64,000 nucleotides of DNA from Pseudomonas sp. PDM05 (GTDB taxonomy: Bacteria > Pseudomonadota > Gammaproteobacteria > Pseudomonadales > Pseudomonadaceae): the NCBI RefSeq assembly GCF_014851685.1, contig NZ_JACVAC010000008.1, forward strand, positions 1 to 64,000, in the 5' to 3' direction. Below are positions 45,137 to 57,244 of this stretch, one piece after another; within the stretch, counting starts at the first letter, position 1, and every line of letters begins with the position of its first letter. Made by a program: the position numbers and the translations under genes. Below the pieces are notes generated by a model that was not told the DNA's origin, did no database searches, and saw only the letters and a list, made by a program, of their open reading frames with translations.

Positions 45137-45970
45137 CTACAAGCGTTGCAGATCCCGTTGGGCCAACTGGGCAGCGGAAGTCCCCGGATACTGGGCAACC
45201 ACTTGCTGCAGAATGCCTTTGACCTTGTCGGTATGACCCAGGCGGCGTTCTACGTCAGCGAGTTTGTACAGCGAATCCGGCACCTTGGCATGCTTGGGAT
45301 AGAGCTGGCTGACCTTGGCAAATGCCTGGCCTGCGCCCTGCAAGTCACCCTTGGCCAGGTTGACCTCGCCCAACCAGTATTGGGCGTTGCCCGCGTACTG
45401 GCTGTTTGGGTATTTGCGCAGGAAAGCGCTGAATGCCTGGCTGGCCTTATCGAAATCCTTGGCTTTGATCAGGTCGAACGCCGCATCGTAATACAGCTTT
45501 TCCTTCGCCGGATCACCCGGTTCGCTGCTCGCGGCAGGGGCTTGGCTGGCAGCCGCCCCCGCTGCTGCACCACCGATGGCAGCACTAGGTGCACCACCGG
45601 CGGAAGAATTATCAGGAGTTGCGGCAGGTGTAACACCGGCTCCAATGCGTCGATCAAGATCCTGGTAACGTTCCAGGCCTTCTTGCTTCAGCTGGCGCAC
45701 TTCGTTCTGCAGAATTTCAATGGTGCCTTGTTGCTGCGCCAATTGATCCTGCATGCGTTGCAGCTGGTTGAACAGTTCGCCCTGTGCCGAGGGAGCGGAC
45801 GTAGCCGCTCCCCCCGCATAGGCGCCGTTCGTGCCATAACCTGCTGGCGGATAACTGCTCCCGCTATTGTTATAGCCAGAGTTGCTATCTTCCACAGGAA
45901 CCGCAGCCCACACCGCAAGCGGTGCGAGGCTGAGAGCCAATACAGTCAGAGCACGACGGCACGTTCGCAT
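45137..45970 (-). CDS. cpoB: Cell division coordinator CpoB (YbgF)
   Basis: The 277-residue periplasmic protein has a signal peptide (ends AVWAAVP) and a Gly/Ser/Asn-rich linker. A trimerising coiled coil follows (LFNQLQRMQDQLAQQQGTIE), then an Ala/Pro linker and TPR repeats (YYDAAFDLIKAKDFDKASQA, NAQYWLGEVNLAKGD). It links Tol-Pal with peptidoglycan synthesis during constriction. It is the last gene of the tol-pal cluster, just after pal. Confidence 0.94.
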   Translation of the reverse strand: MRTCRRALTVLALSLAPLAVWAAVPVEDSNSGYNNSGSSYPPAGYGTNGAYAGGAATSAPSAQGELFNQLQRMQDQLAQQQGTIEILQNEVRQLKQEGLERYQDLDRRIGAGVTPAATPDNSSAGGAPSAAIGGAAAGAAASQAPAASSEPGDPAKEKLYYDAAFDLIKAKDFDKASQAFSAFLRKYPNSQYAGNAQYWLGEVNLAKGDLQGAGQAFAKVSQLYPKHAKVPDSLYKLADVERRLGHTDKVKGILQQVVAQYPGTSAAQLAQRDLQRL

Positions 45971-45976
45971 GACGAA

Positions 45977-46477
45977 TTACTTACGCAGTTCGACGCGACG
46001 GTTTTGAGCCCAGGACTGCTCGTCGTGGCCAGTAGCAACTGGACGCTCTTTACCGTAGGAAACCAGTTCCAGTTGGCCTGGAGCAACACCTTGCAGTACC
46101 AGGTAGCGCTGAACGGCTTTCGCACGACGCTCGCCCAGTGCCATGTTGTACTCACGAGTACCACGTTCGTCGGTGTTACCTTCCAGAACAACGCGAGCGC
46201 CGTTAGCTTTCAGGTCCTTCGCGTGAACGTCCAGAGCGCGCATGGCTTCTGGTTTCAGGTCCGAACTGTCGTATTCGAAGTAGAAAGTGGTGATAGCGCG
46301 CAGAGCAGCTTCTTCGCTCAGGGAGCCGTCAACTGCACCAGTGTTAGCGCCGTAACCAGCGTTTGGATCAACAGCTGCGCCTTCACCGGCATTGTCGCCG
46401 CCTTTAGACGAGCAACCAACGGCTACGGACAGAGCCAGAGCCAGAGCAGCAAACTTACCAAACTTCAGCATTTCCAT
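45977..46477 (-). CDS. pal: Peptidoglycan-associated lipoprotein
   Basis: The 166-residue outer-membrane lipoprotein has a lipobox at SVAVGC. The OmpA-like peptidoglycan-binding domain includes [20 protein letters not shown] and [11 protein letters not shown]-like residues. GGAGTTTCACG precedes ATG 46477; the frame from 46513 would break the signal. It binds TolB and TolA across the envelope. Confidence 0.97.
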   Translation of the reverse strand: MEMLKFGKFAALALALSVAVGCSSKGGDNAGEGAAVDPNAGYGANTGAVDGSLSEEAALRAITTFYFEYDSSDLKPEAMRALDVHAKDLKANGARVVLEGNTDERGTREYNMALGERRAKAVQRYLVLQGVAPGQLELVSYGKERPVATGHDEQSWAQNRRVELRK

Positions 46478-46529
46478 CGTGAAACTCCTAATGAACCCCA
46501 GTGTGTTAAGCAAATCTTGTAGCGCCGCG

Positions 46530-47831
46530 TCAGTTCAGGTAAGGGGACCAGGATGGTTCTCTGACTTCGCCTTGAGCGGTAGGAAGTGGGAGCCTTACGC
46601 GTCCATTAATGGACACGAGCATCAAGACTCCCCGGCCCTGCTGGCGGGTGGCGTAGATTACCATGGTGCCGTTGGGCGCAACAGTGGCTGACTCATCAAG
46701 GTTGGTATCTGTGAGGATTTTTACGGTTCCGCGCTGCAAATCCTGGGCCGCAACCCGGAAATTAGTGAAACCATCCTGACGGTGAATCATCACCAACGTC
46801 TTTTCATCAGCCGAAAGTTTAGGGTTGGCGTTGTAGTTGCCGATAAAAGTCACGCGTTCCGCGCCACCGCCACCAACACTCGCCTTGTAGATTTGTGGTT
46901 TGCCGCCACGGTCGGAGGTGAAGAAGATGGTCGAGCCATCCTTACCCCAGAACGGTTCGGTGTTGATACCCGGGCCGCTGGTCACGCGAGTAATCGCACG
47001 CGAAGCCATGTTCATCACGTAGATGTCCGGGTTGCCGTCCTTGGACAGCACGAACGCCAGGCGCGAACCATCCGGCGACCAGGCTGGCGCACCGTTGAGG
47101 CCTTCGAAGTTGGTGATCTGCTCACGACGGCCAGTATCGATGTGCTGGACGAAGATACGCGGACGCTTCTGTTCAAAGGACACGTAGGCAATACGCTTGC
47201 CGTCCGGCGCAAAACGCGGCGACAGGATGGGCTCACGCGATTGCAGCAAGGTCACTGCACGAGCACCGTCGTAGTCCGAACGCTGCAAGGTGTAGCGGGT
47301 GTTGTCTACCGAGAAACGCTCAGCCGTTACATAAAGCAGACGCGTCGAGAAAGCACCTTTGATGCCGGTGAGCTTTTCAAACGACTGGTCCGAGATGTAG
47401 TGGGCCATGTCGCGGATTTGCTCGGCTGTGCCCGACACGCTGCCGGTCAGGACCTGCTGCTCGGTGGCCACGTTGAACAAGGTGTAGGTGATTTGCAGGC
47501 GACCGCCGGCCGGCGTGATATTACCGACCATCAGGTACTGCGCGCCCACGGCTTTCCAGTCACGGAACACGACTTCGCTGGCCTGGTTCGGCTGGCTGAT
47601 CATGTTGCCTTTCGGAATCGGCGCGTAGTAGCCGGAGTTGCGCAGGTCGTCGCTGACGATCTGGGCCATGTCGTCCGGCAGCACGCTGCCGCCCTGCCAG
47701 CCGAACGGTACTACCGCAATCGGGGTGGCCCGATCGCTACCGCTGGTGACCAGGATGTTCTTTTCATCCGCCGCCGCTATCCCTGCCATACAGCAAATAA
47801 CGACAAGCATTCCTCGAAGAAGGTTTCTCAC
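46530..47831 (-). CDS. tolB: Tol-Pal system beta-propeller protein TolB
   Basis: The 433-residue periplasmic protein has a signal (ends GIAAADEK), an N-terminal alpha/beta domain and a six-bladed WD-like propeller ([11 protein letters not shown]-type blades such as [15 protein letters not shown]). It starts with GTG; the G-TGA overlap with the tolA stop indicates translational coupling. Confidence 0.97.
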   Translation of the reverse strand: MRNLLRGMLVVICCMAGIAAADEKNILVTSGSDRATPIAVVPFGWQGGSVLPDDMAQIVSDDLRNSGYYAPIPKGNMISQPNQASEVVFRDWKAVGAQYLMVGNITPAGGRLQITYTLFNVATEQQVLTGSVSGTAEQIRDMAHYISDQSFEKLTGIKGAFSTRLLYVTAERFSVDNTRYTLQRSDYDGARAVTLLQSREPILSPRFAPDGKRIAYVSFEQKRPRIFVQHIDTGRREQITNFEGLNGAPAWSPDGSRLAFVLSKDGNPDIYVMNMASRAITRVTSGPGINTEPFWGKDGSTIFFTSDRGGKPQIYKASVGGGGAERVTFIGNYNANPKLSADEKTLVMIHRQDGFTNFRVAAQDLQRGTVKILTDTNLDESATVAPNGTMVIYATRQQGRGVLMLVSINGRVRLPLPTAQGEVREPSWSPYLN

Positions 47832-48901
47832 AAGGCTAGATCCTCAGGTGTGAATGTCATCTTGAATGAACGATAGGGAGCGAAGTCGCTTGGTTTCATT
47901 CCCTGCATCTCGGTCAACCGGCCAATGTTCTTGACCGCTGCAACCGCCGAACTGTCGAACGAACCATCGCCACTGGACTTGGCCACGCTGACCGAAGTCA
48001 CCGTGCCGTCCGGCAACATGCCGATCTGCAGCACTACTGTCATGCCTTTGCGTGCCGAAGGTGGACGTGTCCAGCCTTCCGCTGCCCGTGCCCGAATCAG
48101 GTCGTCGAAACTGCCCGCGACTTCGTCACCACGTTCATCGGCCAAGGCTTGCTGACGCTGCGGCGTGTCGGAAAGCAAATCTGCCAGGGCCTGGGCCTTT
48201 TTCTCTTCGGCGGATTTACGTGCTGCTTCCTGGGCCTTTTTCTTGGAGGCATCGGCGGCAGCTTTCTTCTTCGCGTCGTCGGCGACTTTTTTCTTCGCCT
48301 CGTCTGCTTCAGCTTTTTTCTTGGCGTCTTCGGCGGCTTTCTTCTTCGCGTCTTCGACTATTTTCTTCTTGGCTTCTTCAGCGGCCTTTTTCTTGGCCTC
48401 TTCTTCGGCAGCTTTCTTGGCTTCTTCTTCAGATTTCTTCTTGGCTATATCAGCCAATTGTTTCTCTTCGGCTTTTTTAGCTTCGGCAGCTTTCTCGGCT
48501 TTTTTGGCTTCATCAGCCTTTTTCGCCTCGTCGGCCTTCTTCGCTTCGTCAGCCTTTTTCGATTCCTCGGCCTTTTGAGCCGCCTCTTCTTTCTTTTGTT
48601 CCGCAGCAGCCTTCACCGCTTCCTGCTCGACCTTCTTCTGTTCCATCTGTTCGACTTCAGTCTGGCGCGCAGCCGACTTCTGGGCCTCACCTGCAATCTT
48701 CTGATTGGTCTGGGTGGTGGCCTGGCTTTTCGATTTCAGCTGATACAGGGTCGCCTGCACGATCGGCTTGGCTGGCGGCAAGTCCGGGGTCATGGCAAAG
48801 CTTACGAACAGCATGCCAAACACCAGGACGTGCAGGGCAATTGCCCAGACGCTAGGCCAGAAGTAGCTTTCCGAGGCGGACGGCTCTCGCTGTTGCTGCA
48901 T
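47828..48901 (-). CDS. tolA: Cell envelope integrity protein TolA
   Basis: The 357-residue protein has a short cytosolic start, a TM helix ([19 protein letters not shown]) and a very long helical domain made of Ala/Lys/Glu repeats ([15 protein letters not shown]-type, about 60-260). The C-terminal globular domain binds Pal and TolB. Its ATG overlaps the tolR stop by one base (TGATG) and its stop overlaps tolB. Confidence 0.96.
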   Translation of the reverse strand: MQQQREPSASESYFWPSVWAIALHVLVFGMLFVSFAMTPDLPPAKPIVQATLYQLKSKSQATTQTNQKIAGEAQKSAARQTEVEQMEQKKVEQEAVKAAAEQKKEEAAQKAEESKKADEAKKADEAKKADEAKKAEKAAEAKKAEEKQLADIAKKKSEEEAKKAAEEEAKKKAAEEAKKKIVEDAKKKAAEDAKKKAEADEAKKKVADDAKKKAAADASKKKAQEAARKSAEEKKAQALADLLSDTPQRQQALADERGDEVAGSFDDLIRARAAEGWTRPPSARKGMTVVLQIGMLPDGTVTSVSVAKSSGDGSFDSSAVAAVKNIGRLTEMQGMKPSDFAPYRSFKMTFTPEDLAL

Positions 48902-49362
48902 CAGGGCGCCTCGGTAATCAAGCCAACGTTACCGACGCCGGCCTTCTGCAGCCCGCCCATGGCACCCATGACGGATCCGTAGTCGACTGCCTTGTCACCC
49001 CGGATAAACACCTGGGTGTGCTTGCCGCCTTCGTTGCCGGCGCGAATGATCTTGGTCACCGCATCGGTCATCGCCGGCAAGGTCATGGCCTTGTCCTGTT
49101 GCTTCTGAGTGTCGACTTCGCTGCCAAGGTTCCAGTAATAGGTCTTGTCGGACTTGATCGAAATGGTCAGCACCTGGGTGTTGTTGTCCTGGGGCAAGGC
49201 TTCGCTGGAAACCTTGGGCAGGTCAACCTTCACACCCTGGTTGAGCATCGGCGCGGTCACCATGAAGATCACCAGCAGCACCAGCATCACGTCGATGTAA
49301 GGCACTACGTTCATCTCGGCGACCGGCTTGCGCTTGGTTCGAGCTCGAGTGATTAAAGCCAT
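48901..49362 (-). CDS. tolR: Tol-Pal system protein TolR
   Basis: This 153-residue ExbD-family protein has a single N-terminal TM helix with the proton-channel Asp in VVPYIDVMLVLLVIFMV and a periplasmic dimer domain. It works with TolQ as the proton-driven motor that powers TolA. Confidence 0.97.
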   Translation of the reverse strand: MALITRARTKRKPVAEMNVVPYIDVMLVLLVIFMVTAPMLNQGVKVDLPKVSSEALPQDNNTQVLTISIKSDKTYYWNLGSEVDTQKQQDKAMTLPAMTDAVTKIIRAGNEGGKHTQVFIRGDKAVDYGSVMGAMGGLQKAGVGNVGLITEAP

Positions 49363-49376
49363 CGGGAGGTACCTGC

Positions 49377-50072
49377 TTATTCTTCGCTGGTGTGCACTTT
49401 ACGGTGCAGGATCGCCTGGAATTCATCGGCGAAGGTGTAGTAACGGCCAATCAGGTTTTCGCCGCGGGCGGCAAAACGGTTGTAGGCGATGACTGCCGGG
49501 ATCGCAGCGAACAGGCCGATCGCAGTGGCGATCAAGGCTTCGGCGATACCCGGGGCCACGGTGGCCAGGGTCGCTTGCTGAGCCTGGGCCAGGCCACGGA
49601 AGGAGTTCATGATGCCCCACACGGTACCGAACAGACCGATGTACGGGCTCACGGAACCCACGGTGGCGAGGAACGGCAGGCTCTGCTCCAGTTTCTCTTC
49701 TTCGCGGGAGATGGCGACGCGCATGGCACGGGCCACGCCTTCCATCACCGCTTCCGGGTCGACGCCTGGCTGCTGGCGCAGACGGGAGAATTCCTTGAAG
49801 CCAGCGCGGAAGATCTGCTCGACACCCGAATCCGGGTCCGGGTTGCTGCCCGCCTGGCGGTACAGCTTGGACAGGTCGATACCCGACCAGAAGCGCTCTT
49901 CAAAGCTCTCCAGGGCACGTCGACCGGCACGCAGCAGGTTGCTGCGCTGAAAAATCATGACCCAAGAGGTAACCGATGCGGCTACCAGGATCAGCATCAC
50001 CAGTTGAACCACGACACTGGCATTGCTGACCAGGCTCCACATGGAGGAATGGTCGACGACGGTAGGTTCCAC
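49377..50072 (-). CDS. tolQ: Tol-Pal system protein TolQ
   Basis: This 231-residue ExbB-family protein has three TM helices (about 15-38, 135-157, 168-190) and the channel motif FLATVGSVSPYIGLFGTVWG. It forms the motor pentamer around TolR. It directly follows ybgC (one base between). Confidence 0.97.
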   Translation of the reverse strand: MEPTVVDHSSMWSLVSNASVVVQLVMLILVAASVTSWVMIFQRSNLLRAGRRALESFEERFWSGIDLSKLYRQAGSNPDPDSGVEQIFRAGFKEFSRLRQQPGVDPEAVMEGVARAMRVAISREEEKLEQSLPFLATVGSVSPYIGLFGTVWGIMNSFRGLAQAQQATLATVAPGIAEALIATAIGLFAAIPAVIAYNRFAARGENLIGRYYTFADEFQAILHRKVHTSEE

Positions 50073-50073
50073 G

Positions 50074-50529
50074 CTAAATCTCCTGCTTTGATTGTTTACC
50101 CGCGCCGCTTACGTCGGCAAAGGCCGCACGTAGAGCTTCGGGAATGGCCCGGGGTTTCAAACTATTGGTGCGCACACAGGCCACCAGGAACTGCCCCTCA
50201 CAGAGCAGCGTTGCATCCGTTGCCCGCCTGACCTGCTGTTTGAAGCGCAGGCTGACACGGTTCAATTCGATTACTTCAGCGCTGACCAGCAGTTCGTCGT
50301 CGAGCCGCGCCGGCGCGTAATAGCGCGCCTCGCTGGAATGCACGACAAACAACAGGTCCTCCCCTGCCAGCTGGGATTGGGCAAAGCCCAGCTCCCGCAG
50401 CCGCTCGGTGCGAGCCCGCTCCATGAACTTGAGATAGTTGACGTAATACACGATGCCGCCCGCATCGGTGTCCTCGTAATAAACGCGACAGCGATGTGCG
50501 AACGACTGATCCCCGTTTTGCGCGCGCAT
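50074..50529 (-). CDS. ybgC: Acyl-CoA thioesterase YbgC
   Basis: The 151-residue hot-dog thioesterase has the catalytic Asp in [26 protein letters not shown]. It acts on short acyl-CoA or acyl-ACP and is the usual first gene of tol-pal operons. The short intergenic 50530-50667 shows no gene and should contain the promoter of this operon. Confidence 0.96.
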   Translation of the reverse strand: MRAQNGDQSFAHRCRVYYEDTDAGGIVYYVNYLKFMERARTERLRELGFAQSQLAGEDLLFVVHSSEARYYAPARLDDELLVSAEVIELNRVSLRFKQQVRRATDATLLCEGQFLVACVRTNSLKPRAIPEALRAAFADVSGAGKQSKQEI

Positions 50530-50667
50530 ACTCTAGTGCTTACTCCTCAGGTTGCCAATTGGCTGGGCAACTGTTTTTTCATTCTATGAAACATTTCTAA
50601 CGACTGAATGACGACACCAGCCACTAGGACAGCACAAACCTCAGATAAATCGACTGGTGTGACCTTT

Positions 50668-51726
50668 TTAATCGTCCACTGCATCAAGGAATTCGTCTAC
50701 CACGGGCATCTCACCCAATCGTGACGGAATGTTTAGCCCGAAGTGCAGATAGGCGTGGCGCGTCACCACGCGCCCCCGCGGCGTGCGCATGATATAGCCC
50801 TGCTGGATCAGGTAAGGCTCCAACACATCCTCGATGGTATGACGCTCTTCACTGATGGCAGCCGCCAGGCTGTCAACGCCCACCGGGCCGCCGTCGAACT
50901 TCTCGATCATGGTCAAGAGTAGACGTCGGTCCTGGTGATCGAAGCCGTGCTCGTCCACATCCAGCAGGTTCAAGGCCAGGTCGGCGACGGCCTTGGTGAT
51001 ATGCCCCTTGGCCCGCACTTCGGCGAAGTCACGCACGCGACGCAGCAGACGGTTGGCGATTCGTGGCGTACCGCGGGCACGACGGGCGATTTCAAACGCA
51101 CCTTCCGGGTCCAGGGGCAAACCGAGAATGCCCGCCGAACGGCTGACGATGGTCGCCAGGTCTGCGGTGCTATAGAACTCTAGACGTTGAACAATGCCGA
51201 AACGGTCTCGCAACGGGTTGGTCAGCATGCCCGCGCGAGTGGTGGCGCCGACCAGGGTGAAGGGTGGCAGGTCGAGCTTGATCGAGCGGGCCGCCGGGCC
51301 TTCGCCGATCATGATGTCGAGCTGGAAATCCTCCATCGCCGGGTACAGCACTTCCTCGACGATGGGTGACAGACGATGAATCTCGTCGATAAACAGCACG
51401 TCGTGGGGCTCAAGATTGGTCAACAACGCCGCCAGATCACCCGGACGCTCCAGCACGGGGCCGGACGTGGACTTGATCGACACGCCCATTTCCTGGGCAA
51501 TGATGTTGGCCAGCGTGGTTTTACCCAAGCCCGGCGGGCCGAAGATCAGCGTGTGGTCCAAGGACTCACTGCGCCCGCGCGCCGCCTGGATAAACAGCTC
51601 CATCTGCTCGCGCACGGTGGGCTGGCCAATGTAGTCGGCCAGGCTCAACGGGCGGATGGCGCGGTCCTGGACTTCTTCACGGTCACGCGGACCGGTGGCC
51701 GCAATCAGACGATCAGCTTCAATCAC
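50668..51726 (-). CDS. ruvB: Holliday junction branch migration helicase RuvB
   Basis: The 352-residue AAA+ motor has Walker [15 protein letters not shown], Walker B FIDEIHRL, sensor GATTRAG and a C-terminal winged helix. It drives branch migration with RuvA. Its ATG directly follows the ruvA stop. Confidence 0.98.
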   Translation of the reverse strand: MIEADRLIAATGPRDREEVQDRAIRPLSLADYIGQPTVREQMELFIQAARGRSESLDHTLIFGPPGLGKTTLANIIAQEMGVSIKSTSGPVLERPGDLAALLTNLEPHDVLFIDEIHRLSPIVEEVLYPAMEDFQLDIMIGEGPAARSIKLDLPPFTLVGATTRAGMLTNPLRDRFGIVQRLEFYSTADLATIVSRSAGILGLPLDPEGAFEIARRARGTPRIANRLLRRVRDFAEVRAKGHITKAVADLALNLLDVDEHGFDHQDRRLLLTMIEKFDGGPVGVDSLAAAISEERHTIEDVLEPYLIQQGYIMRTPRGRVVTRHAYLHFGLNIPSRLGEMPVVDEFLDAVDD

Positions 51727-52338
51727 TTAAATCATTCCCTTCAGGGCGCGGCGGATCATATCTTCGGCACTCAGGTTCTTGTCCTTGATGGCCGACACGG
51801 CCTTGCTGGCTTCCTGGGGCTTGTAGCCCAGGGAAATCAGCGCGTTGACAGCGTCGCTCTCGGCGCTGGCGACCTGGGCCGCCGGCATATCCGGCTGGTT
51901 CGGCACCAGGGCGAACATGCTCGGTACGACTTCCCAGGCCTTGAAGCGGTCCTTGAGTTCGACCAGCAAGCGCTCGGCGGTCTTCTTGCCAACCCCCGGC
52001 ACCTTGGTCAGCGCCGACGTGTCCTGGGCCGAGACGGCGCGCACCAGCTCATCCACTTCCAGGCTCGACATCAACGCCAGCGCCAGCTTCGGCCCGACAC
52101 CATTGAGGCGAATCAGCTCGCGGAAGAAATCACGGTCGCGCTTGCCAATGAAACCATAGAGCAATTGCGCATCTTCGCGCACCACCAAGTGGGTGTGCAG
52201 CGTAATCGGCTCGCCGACCGACGGCAGGCGATACAGGGTGGTCATGGGCACTTCCAGCTCATACCCCAACCCGTTTACATCCAGAATCAGGTGCGGCGGC
52301 TGTTTTTCAGCCAGGGTGCCGCGCAAGCGTCCAATCAC
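51727..52338 (-). CDS. ruvA: Holliday junction binding protein RuvA
   Basis: The 203-residue protein starts [20 protein letters not shown] with an OB domain, followed by two helix-hairpin-helix motifs ([30 protein letters not shown]) and a RuvB-binding tail. Confidence 0.97.
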   Translation of the reverse strand: MIGRLRGTLAEKQPPHLILDVNGLGYELEVPMTTLYRLPSVGEPITLHTHLVVREDAQLLYGFIGKRDRDFFRELIRLNGVGPKLALALMSSLEVDELVRAVSAQDTSALTKVPGVGKKTAERLLVELKDRFKAWEVVPSMFALVPNQPDMPAAQVASAESDAVNALISLGYKPQEASKAVSAIKDKNLSAEDMIRRALKGMI

Positions 52339-52406
52339 GGTTCAAATCCTTAAAGCTTGAGGTCAGATAAAAGGCCTGACCGGGAAAAACGATTGCGCTG
52401 ATGCTA

Positions 52407-52931
52407 TCAGAGACGCAGCCGCCCGCCACGACTGCGTGCAGTACCCAGGCCGTGAGGCAATAGGCTGGAACGGGTGTGCGCGTGGCAAATGGCGATGGCC
52501 AGTGCGTCGGAGGCGTCGATTTGTGGCTTTGCGGTGAGCTTGAGCATGTGCATGACCATCATCTGCACTTGTTCCTTGTTCGCCGCGCCGGTGCCGACCA
52601 CGGCCTGCTTGACCTGGGTCGCGGTGTATTCGGCGATCTCCATGCCCTCTTCGGCACCCGCGACGATGGCAGCACCACGGGCCTGGCCGAGCTTCAGTGC
52701 CGAATCGGCGTTTTTGGCCATGAACACCTTTTCGATGCCCATGGTCACCGGACCATAGGTCTGGATCACTTCACGCACGCCGCGATAAACAATCTGCAGG
52801 CGCTCGGCCAGCTCGCCCGCCCCGGTGCGGATACAGCCCGAGGCGACATAGATGCAGCCACGCGGGGTCTGTTGCACCACGCCAAAACCGGTGATGCGCG
52901 AACCGGGGTCGATACCTAGGATTAAAGTCAT
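52407..52931 (-). CDS. ruvC: Holliday junction resolvase RuvC
   Basis: The 174-residue RNase-H-fold endonuclease has acidic active-site residues in [15 protein letters not shown] (D8), [10 protein letters not shown], and the [12 protein letters not shown] motif near the end. ATG 52931 starts the conserved protein. ruvA follows after 68 bases. Confidence 0.97.
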   Translation of the reverse strand: MTLILGIDPGSRITGFGVVQQTPRGCIYVASGCIRTGAGELAERLQIVYRGVREVIQTYGPVTMGIEKVFMAKNADSALKLGQARGAAIVAGAEEGMEIAEYTATQVKQAVVGTGAANKEQVQMMVMHMLKLTAKPQIDASDALAIAICHAHTRSSLLPHGLGTARSRGGRLRL

Positions 52932-52979
52932 AACGCCTGCGGTTTGGGTAAAACAATTTTTGATACTAAGGAGATCCAA

Positions 52980-53069
52980 TGTGGGAGCGGGCTTGCCCGC
53001 GAAGACGGTGGATCAGTCAACATTTTCAGCGACTGGTACACCGCATTCGCGGGCAAGCCCGCTCCCACA
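52980..53069. repeat. REP doublet (REPIN) between yebC and ruvC
   Basis: The arms carry the variant GGGCTTGCCCGCGA in place of GGGCTTGCTCGCGA on both sides (compensating change), which shows selection or gene conversion for the hairpin. Confidence 0.9.
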
Positions 53070-53088
53070 TTTTGATCGACGTCATACC

Positions 53089-53835
<747 letters not shown>

Positions 53836-53904
53836 AACACAACTCCGAAATTCTGTAGAAACCTTGTCAACCCTGCCCCAGGCAGGATGCAACCCTTGTA
53901 ACGC

Positions 53905-53933
53905 AAAGGCGCATCCGAAGATGCGCCTTTTTT
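53905..53933. terminator. Terminator between aspS and yebC
   Basis: AAAGGCGCATC/GATGCGCCTTT with a CGAA loop and a TTT run on the plus strand (weaker on the minus strand) lies 39 bases past the aspS stop. Confidence 0.75.
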
Positions 53934-53971
53934 AGACTGCGTAGAACTCAATGCGCTTTCACGCCGCAGCC

Positions 53972-55747
53972 TTACTCAGCCTTCGGTGTCTCACGCAGGC
54001 GGATGTGCAGTTCGCGCAGTGCCTTGGCATCCACCACACCCGGAGCCTGGGTCATGACGTCCGCAGCGCTCTGGGTTTTCGGGAAGGCGATCACTTCACG
54101 GATCGACTGGGCGCCGGTCATCAGCATCACCAGACGGTCCAGGCCGAACGCCAGGCCACCGTGGGGCGGCGCACCGTATTTCAGGGCGTCGAGCAGGAAG
54201 CCGAACTTCTCTTCCTGTTCCGCTTCGTTGATGCCCAACAGGCGGAACACCGCTTGCTGCATTTCCTTGCGGTGGATACGGATCGAACCGCCACCCAGCT
54301 CAGTACCGTTCAGAACCATGTCGTAGGCGCGGGACAGCGCGCCAGCCGGGTTGGCTTCCAGCTCGGCCGGCGAGCACTTCGGCGCGGTGAACGGGTGGTG
54401 CAAGGCGCTGAAGCTGCCGTCGTCGTTCTCTTCGAACATCGGGAAGTCAACGACCCACATCGGGGCCCACTCGCAAGTCAGCAGGTTCAGGTCGTGACCC
54501 AGCTTGATCCGCAGCGCGCCCAGGGCTTCGCTGACGATCTTGGCCTTGTCGGCGCCGAAGAACACGATGTCGCCATCGACTGCACCAACGCGATCGAGGA
54601 TCGCGTTCAGGTTGTCCAACGGGATGTTTTTCACGATCGGCGATTGCAGACCGTCAACACCGTTAGCACGCTCGTTGACCTTGATGTAAGCCAGGCCCTT
54701 GGCACCGTAGATGCCGACAAACTTGGTGTAGTCGTCGATCTGCTTGCGCGGCATGCTTGCGCCGCCAGGTACGCGCAGGGCGGCGATACGGCATTTAGGG
54801 TCATTGGCCGGGCCGCTGAACACCTTGAAGTCGACTTCCTTCAGCTGGTCGGCCACGTCTACCAGTTCCAGCGGGTTGCGCAGGTCTGGCTTGTCGGAAC
54901 CGTAGCGGCGCATGGCTTCTTCGAAGGTCATGTGCGGGAAATCGCCGAATTCCAGATCCAGCACTTCCTTGAACAGGTTGCGGATCATTTTTTCGGTCAG
55001 GCCCATGATCTCGTTTTCATCGAGGAAGCTGGTCTCGATGTCGATCTGGGTGAATTCGGGCTGGCGGTCGGCGCGCAGGTCTTCGTCGCGGAAGCACTTG
55101 GCGATCTGGTAGTAACGGTCGAAGCCAGCGACCATCAGCAGTTGCTTGAACAGCTGTGGCGATTGCGGCAGGGCGAAGAACGAACCGGCATGGGTACGGC
55201 TCGGCACCAGGTAGTCGCGCGCGCCTTCCGGGGTGGCCCGGGTCAGGATCGGCGTTTCCACGTCCAGGAAGCCGTTCTCGTCGAGGAAACGGCGGATGCT
55301 GGTGGTCATGCGCGAACGCAGGCGCAGCTTCTCGGCCATTTCCGGACGACGCAGGTCCAGGAAGCGGTAGCGCAGGCGGGTTTCTTCGCCCACGTCGGAG
55401 TATTCGTTGAGTGGGAACGGCGGGGTTTCCGACTCGTTCAGCACTTCCAGTTCATAGCCCAGCACTTCAATCGCACCGGAGGCCATGTTCGCGTTCACGG
55501 CACCGGCCGGACGCAGGCGAACCTTGCCGGTGATCTTCACGACGTATTCGCTGCGCACGCGGTCGGCGGCGGCGAAGCTTTCGGCGCGGTCCGGGTCGAA
55601 CACCACCTGGGCCAGACCATCACGATCACGGATATCGAGGAAGATCACCCCGCCGTGGTCGCGGCGACGGTGAACCCATCCGCAAAGGGTGATTTCCTGA
55701 CCATCCAGGGTCTCGTTCAGTTGGCCGCAATAGTGGCTGCGCATCAT
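53972..55747 (-). CDS. aspS: Aspartyl-tRNA synthetase
   Basis: The 591-residue class II synthetase has an N-terminal OB anticodon domain ([21 protein letters not shown]), motif 2 ([21 protein letters not shown]), a bacterial GAD insertion and motif 3 ([14 protein letters not shown]). It could be the non-discriminating type; the sequence does not settle this by eye. Two ATGs (55747, 55744) are possible. Confidence 0.97.
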   Translation of the reverse strand: MMRSHYCGQLNETLDGQEITLCGWVHRRRDHGGVIFLDIRDRDGLAQVVFDPDRAESFAAADRVRSEYVVKITGKVRLRPAGAVNANMASGAIEVLGYELEVLNESETPPFPLNEYSDVGEETRLRYRFLDLRRPEMAEKLRLRSRMTTSIRRFLDENGFLDVETPILTRATPEGARDYLVPSRTHAGSFFALPQSPQLFKQLLMVAGFDRYYQIAKCFRDEDLRADRQPEFTQIDIETSFLDENEIMGLTEKMIRNLFKEVLDLEFGDFPHMTFEEAMRRYGSDKPDLRNPLELVDVADQLKEVDFKVFSGPANDPKCRIAALRVPGGASMPRKQIDDYTKFVGIYGAKGLAYIKVNERANGVDGLQSPIVKNIPLDNLNAILDRVGAVDGDIVFFGADKAKIVSEALGALRIKLGHDLNLLTCEWAPMWVVDFPMFEENDDGSFSALHHPFTAPKCSPAELEANPAGALSRAYDMVLNGTELGGGSIRIHRKEMQQAVFRLLGINEAEQEEKFGFLLDALKYGAPPHGGLAFGLDRLVMLMTGAQSIREVIAFPKTQSAADVMTQAPGVVDAKALRELHIRLRETPKAE

Positions 55748-55854
55748 GGTAGTGGTTTCACTTCTCGTAATTCGAAATTCGGTGGAGGCCTGCCTCGTCA
55801 CCGTACATTAAAGCAGGGGACGGATAATGCAGGAGCCTGCGCGTAGAGTTCAAC

Positions 55855-56076
55855 TCAGTCTGCTTTGTCGCCGCCCGCCAGATTCTTCTTCGAGCCGGTC
55901 TTGAAATCGGTCTCGTACCAGCCGCTGCCACTCAGGCGGAAGCCCGGCATGGACAACATCTTCTTGAGTTCCGGCGCCTGGCAGGCTGGGCAATCGACCA
56001 ACGGTGCTGCGCTGATCTTCTGAATGGCTTCCAACTGATGACCACAGGAAGCACATTGATAGTCGTACATGGGCAT
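55855..56076 (-). CDS. FmdB-family zinc-ribbon protein
   Basis: The 73-residue protein has two CxxC knuckles (CASCG and CPACQ) of the FmdB/CxxC_CXXC_SSSS family, followed by GSGWYETDFKTG. Its function is unknown. It lies upstream of aspS on the same strand (107 bases). Confidence 0.9.
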   Translation of the reverse strand: MPMYDYQCASCGHQLEAIQKISAAPLVDCPACQAPELKKMLSMPGFRLSGSGWYETDFKTGSKKNLAGGDKAD

Positions 56077-56247
56077 GGCGATGTCTCGGCGATCAGATCA
56101 TTACTGCGCCACGCCTGGCCCTTGGAGAACAGCCCCGGCCTGCGCAGCAAAGCGCGGGATTATATATGGTAAATCAAGGCAGCGCAGCCGGCTTTCTGCC
56201 CTAAGCACGGCCCGCCAGGGCAGCGGGTCGTCCTCGGGGCCGCCGTG

Positions 56248-56589
56248 CTACTCGGGGTTCGGCGGCACAACATGGCCCTTCAATGCGTGAACCACACACA
56301 CCACACGGACCAGACCACTGAAGTTCTTCACCCCCCCGTAACGCAAATGCACTTCCCGATCGACATACGACAGCAACGCACTGACCGAACAGGCATTGAT
56401 CCTGGCAATTTCCGTGAGGATATTCCAATAGATCTGCTCAAGCCGCAGGCACGTGGAAAACCCATTGAGCCTGACCGATCGGGACAAGGGCTTGGACAGC
56501 CCCATGTCGAATCCCTTTGCAAAGGGATCGACCTTTATCTTATGGAAACCACAGGCCTCCATCACTCCATTACCCACTCCGCGTGACAT
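56248..56589 (-). CDS. Ribbon-helix-helix domain protein
   Basis: The 113-residue protein has a domain RSVRLNGFSTCLRLEQIYWN (about 52-71) followed by two helices and VKNFSGLVRVVCVVH, typical of the RHH_4 group. It may bind DNA or a protein partner. CAGGTGT lies before ATG 56589; the frame further upstream is not conserved-looking. Confidence 0.75.
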   Translation of the reverse strand: MSRGVGNGVMEACGFHKIKVDPFAKGFDMGLSKPLSRSVRLNGFSTCLRLEQIYWNILTEIARINACSVSALLSYVDREVHLRYGGVKNFSGLVRVVCVVHALKGHVVPPNPE

Positions 56590-56733
56590 ACACCTGACAC
56601 TCCATTGCCAAACAACAGCCCACGGGGTACTCCCGTTGGACAGTGGGCCTATAAAACAGCAGGACGAGCAGAGCGGCCAGAAGACGCGGAGTTGATAGTC
56701 GTAGGACAACGCCAGGAAGCGCAGGGAAACAAG

Positions 56734-56760
56734 CGAGCGGCGCCAGGGTGGCGCCGCTCG
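56734..56760 (-). terminator. Terminator after dps
   Basis: CGAGCGGCGCC and GGCGCCGCTCG form an 11-bp stem with a 5-base loop, 10 bases beyond the dps stop. The following T-run is short. Confidence 0.7.
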
Positions 56761-56770
56761 AAGCAGGTAT

Positions 56771-57244
56771 CTACTGGTTTTCGAGCAGGGAACGCAACAT
56801 CCACGCGGTCTTCTCGTGGACCTGCATGCGCTGGGTCAGCAGGTCGGCAGTCGGCTCATCGCTGACCTTGTCGAGCAATGGAAAAATGCCACGCGCGGTA
56901 CGAGTGACCGCCTCCTGGCCCGCCACCAGCTGCTTGATCATCTCTTCAGCGCTGGGCACGCCTTCCTCCTCCTTGATGGAAGACAGGCGAGCATAGATCG
57001 AATAGGCACCCGGCGCCGGGAAACCCAGGGCACGGATACGTTCGGCAATGGAATCCACCGCCAGCGCCAGTTCGTTGTACTGCTCCTCAAACATCAAGTG
57101 CAGCGTACGAAACATGGGGCCCGTGACGTTCCAGTGGAAGTTGTGGGTCTTCAGATACAGTACGTAGGTATCGGACAGCAGACGCGAAAGCCCATCGACG
57201 ATGGATTTACGGTCTGCTTCACTGATACCAATATCGATTGCCAT
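56771..57244 (-). CDS. dps: Dps-family ferritin-like protein
   Basis: The 157-residue ferritin-fold protein has the ferroxidase motif [24 protein letters not shown] at the dimer interface. It stores iron and protects DNA under starvation and peroxide stress. AAGGGG precedes ATG 57244. The N-terminal tail has few lysines, so DNA binding may be weak. Confidence 0.92.
   Translation of the reverse strand: MAIDIGISEADRKSIVDGLSRLLSDTYVLYLKTHNFHWNVTGPMFRTLHLMFEEQYNELALAVDSIAERIRALGFPAPGAYSIYARLSSIKEEEGVPSAEEMIKQLVAGQEAVTRTARGIFPLLDKVSDEPTADLLTQRMQVHEKTAWMLRSLLENQ

Noticed and set aside
47828-48901. Tandem DNA repeat in tolA as a separate element
   Set aside because: The repeats encode the normal Ala/Lys/Glu helical domain of TolA.
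53951-55846. 631-codon plus-strand frame opposite aspS
   Set aside because: It is a shadow of aspS; no recognisable motif.
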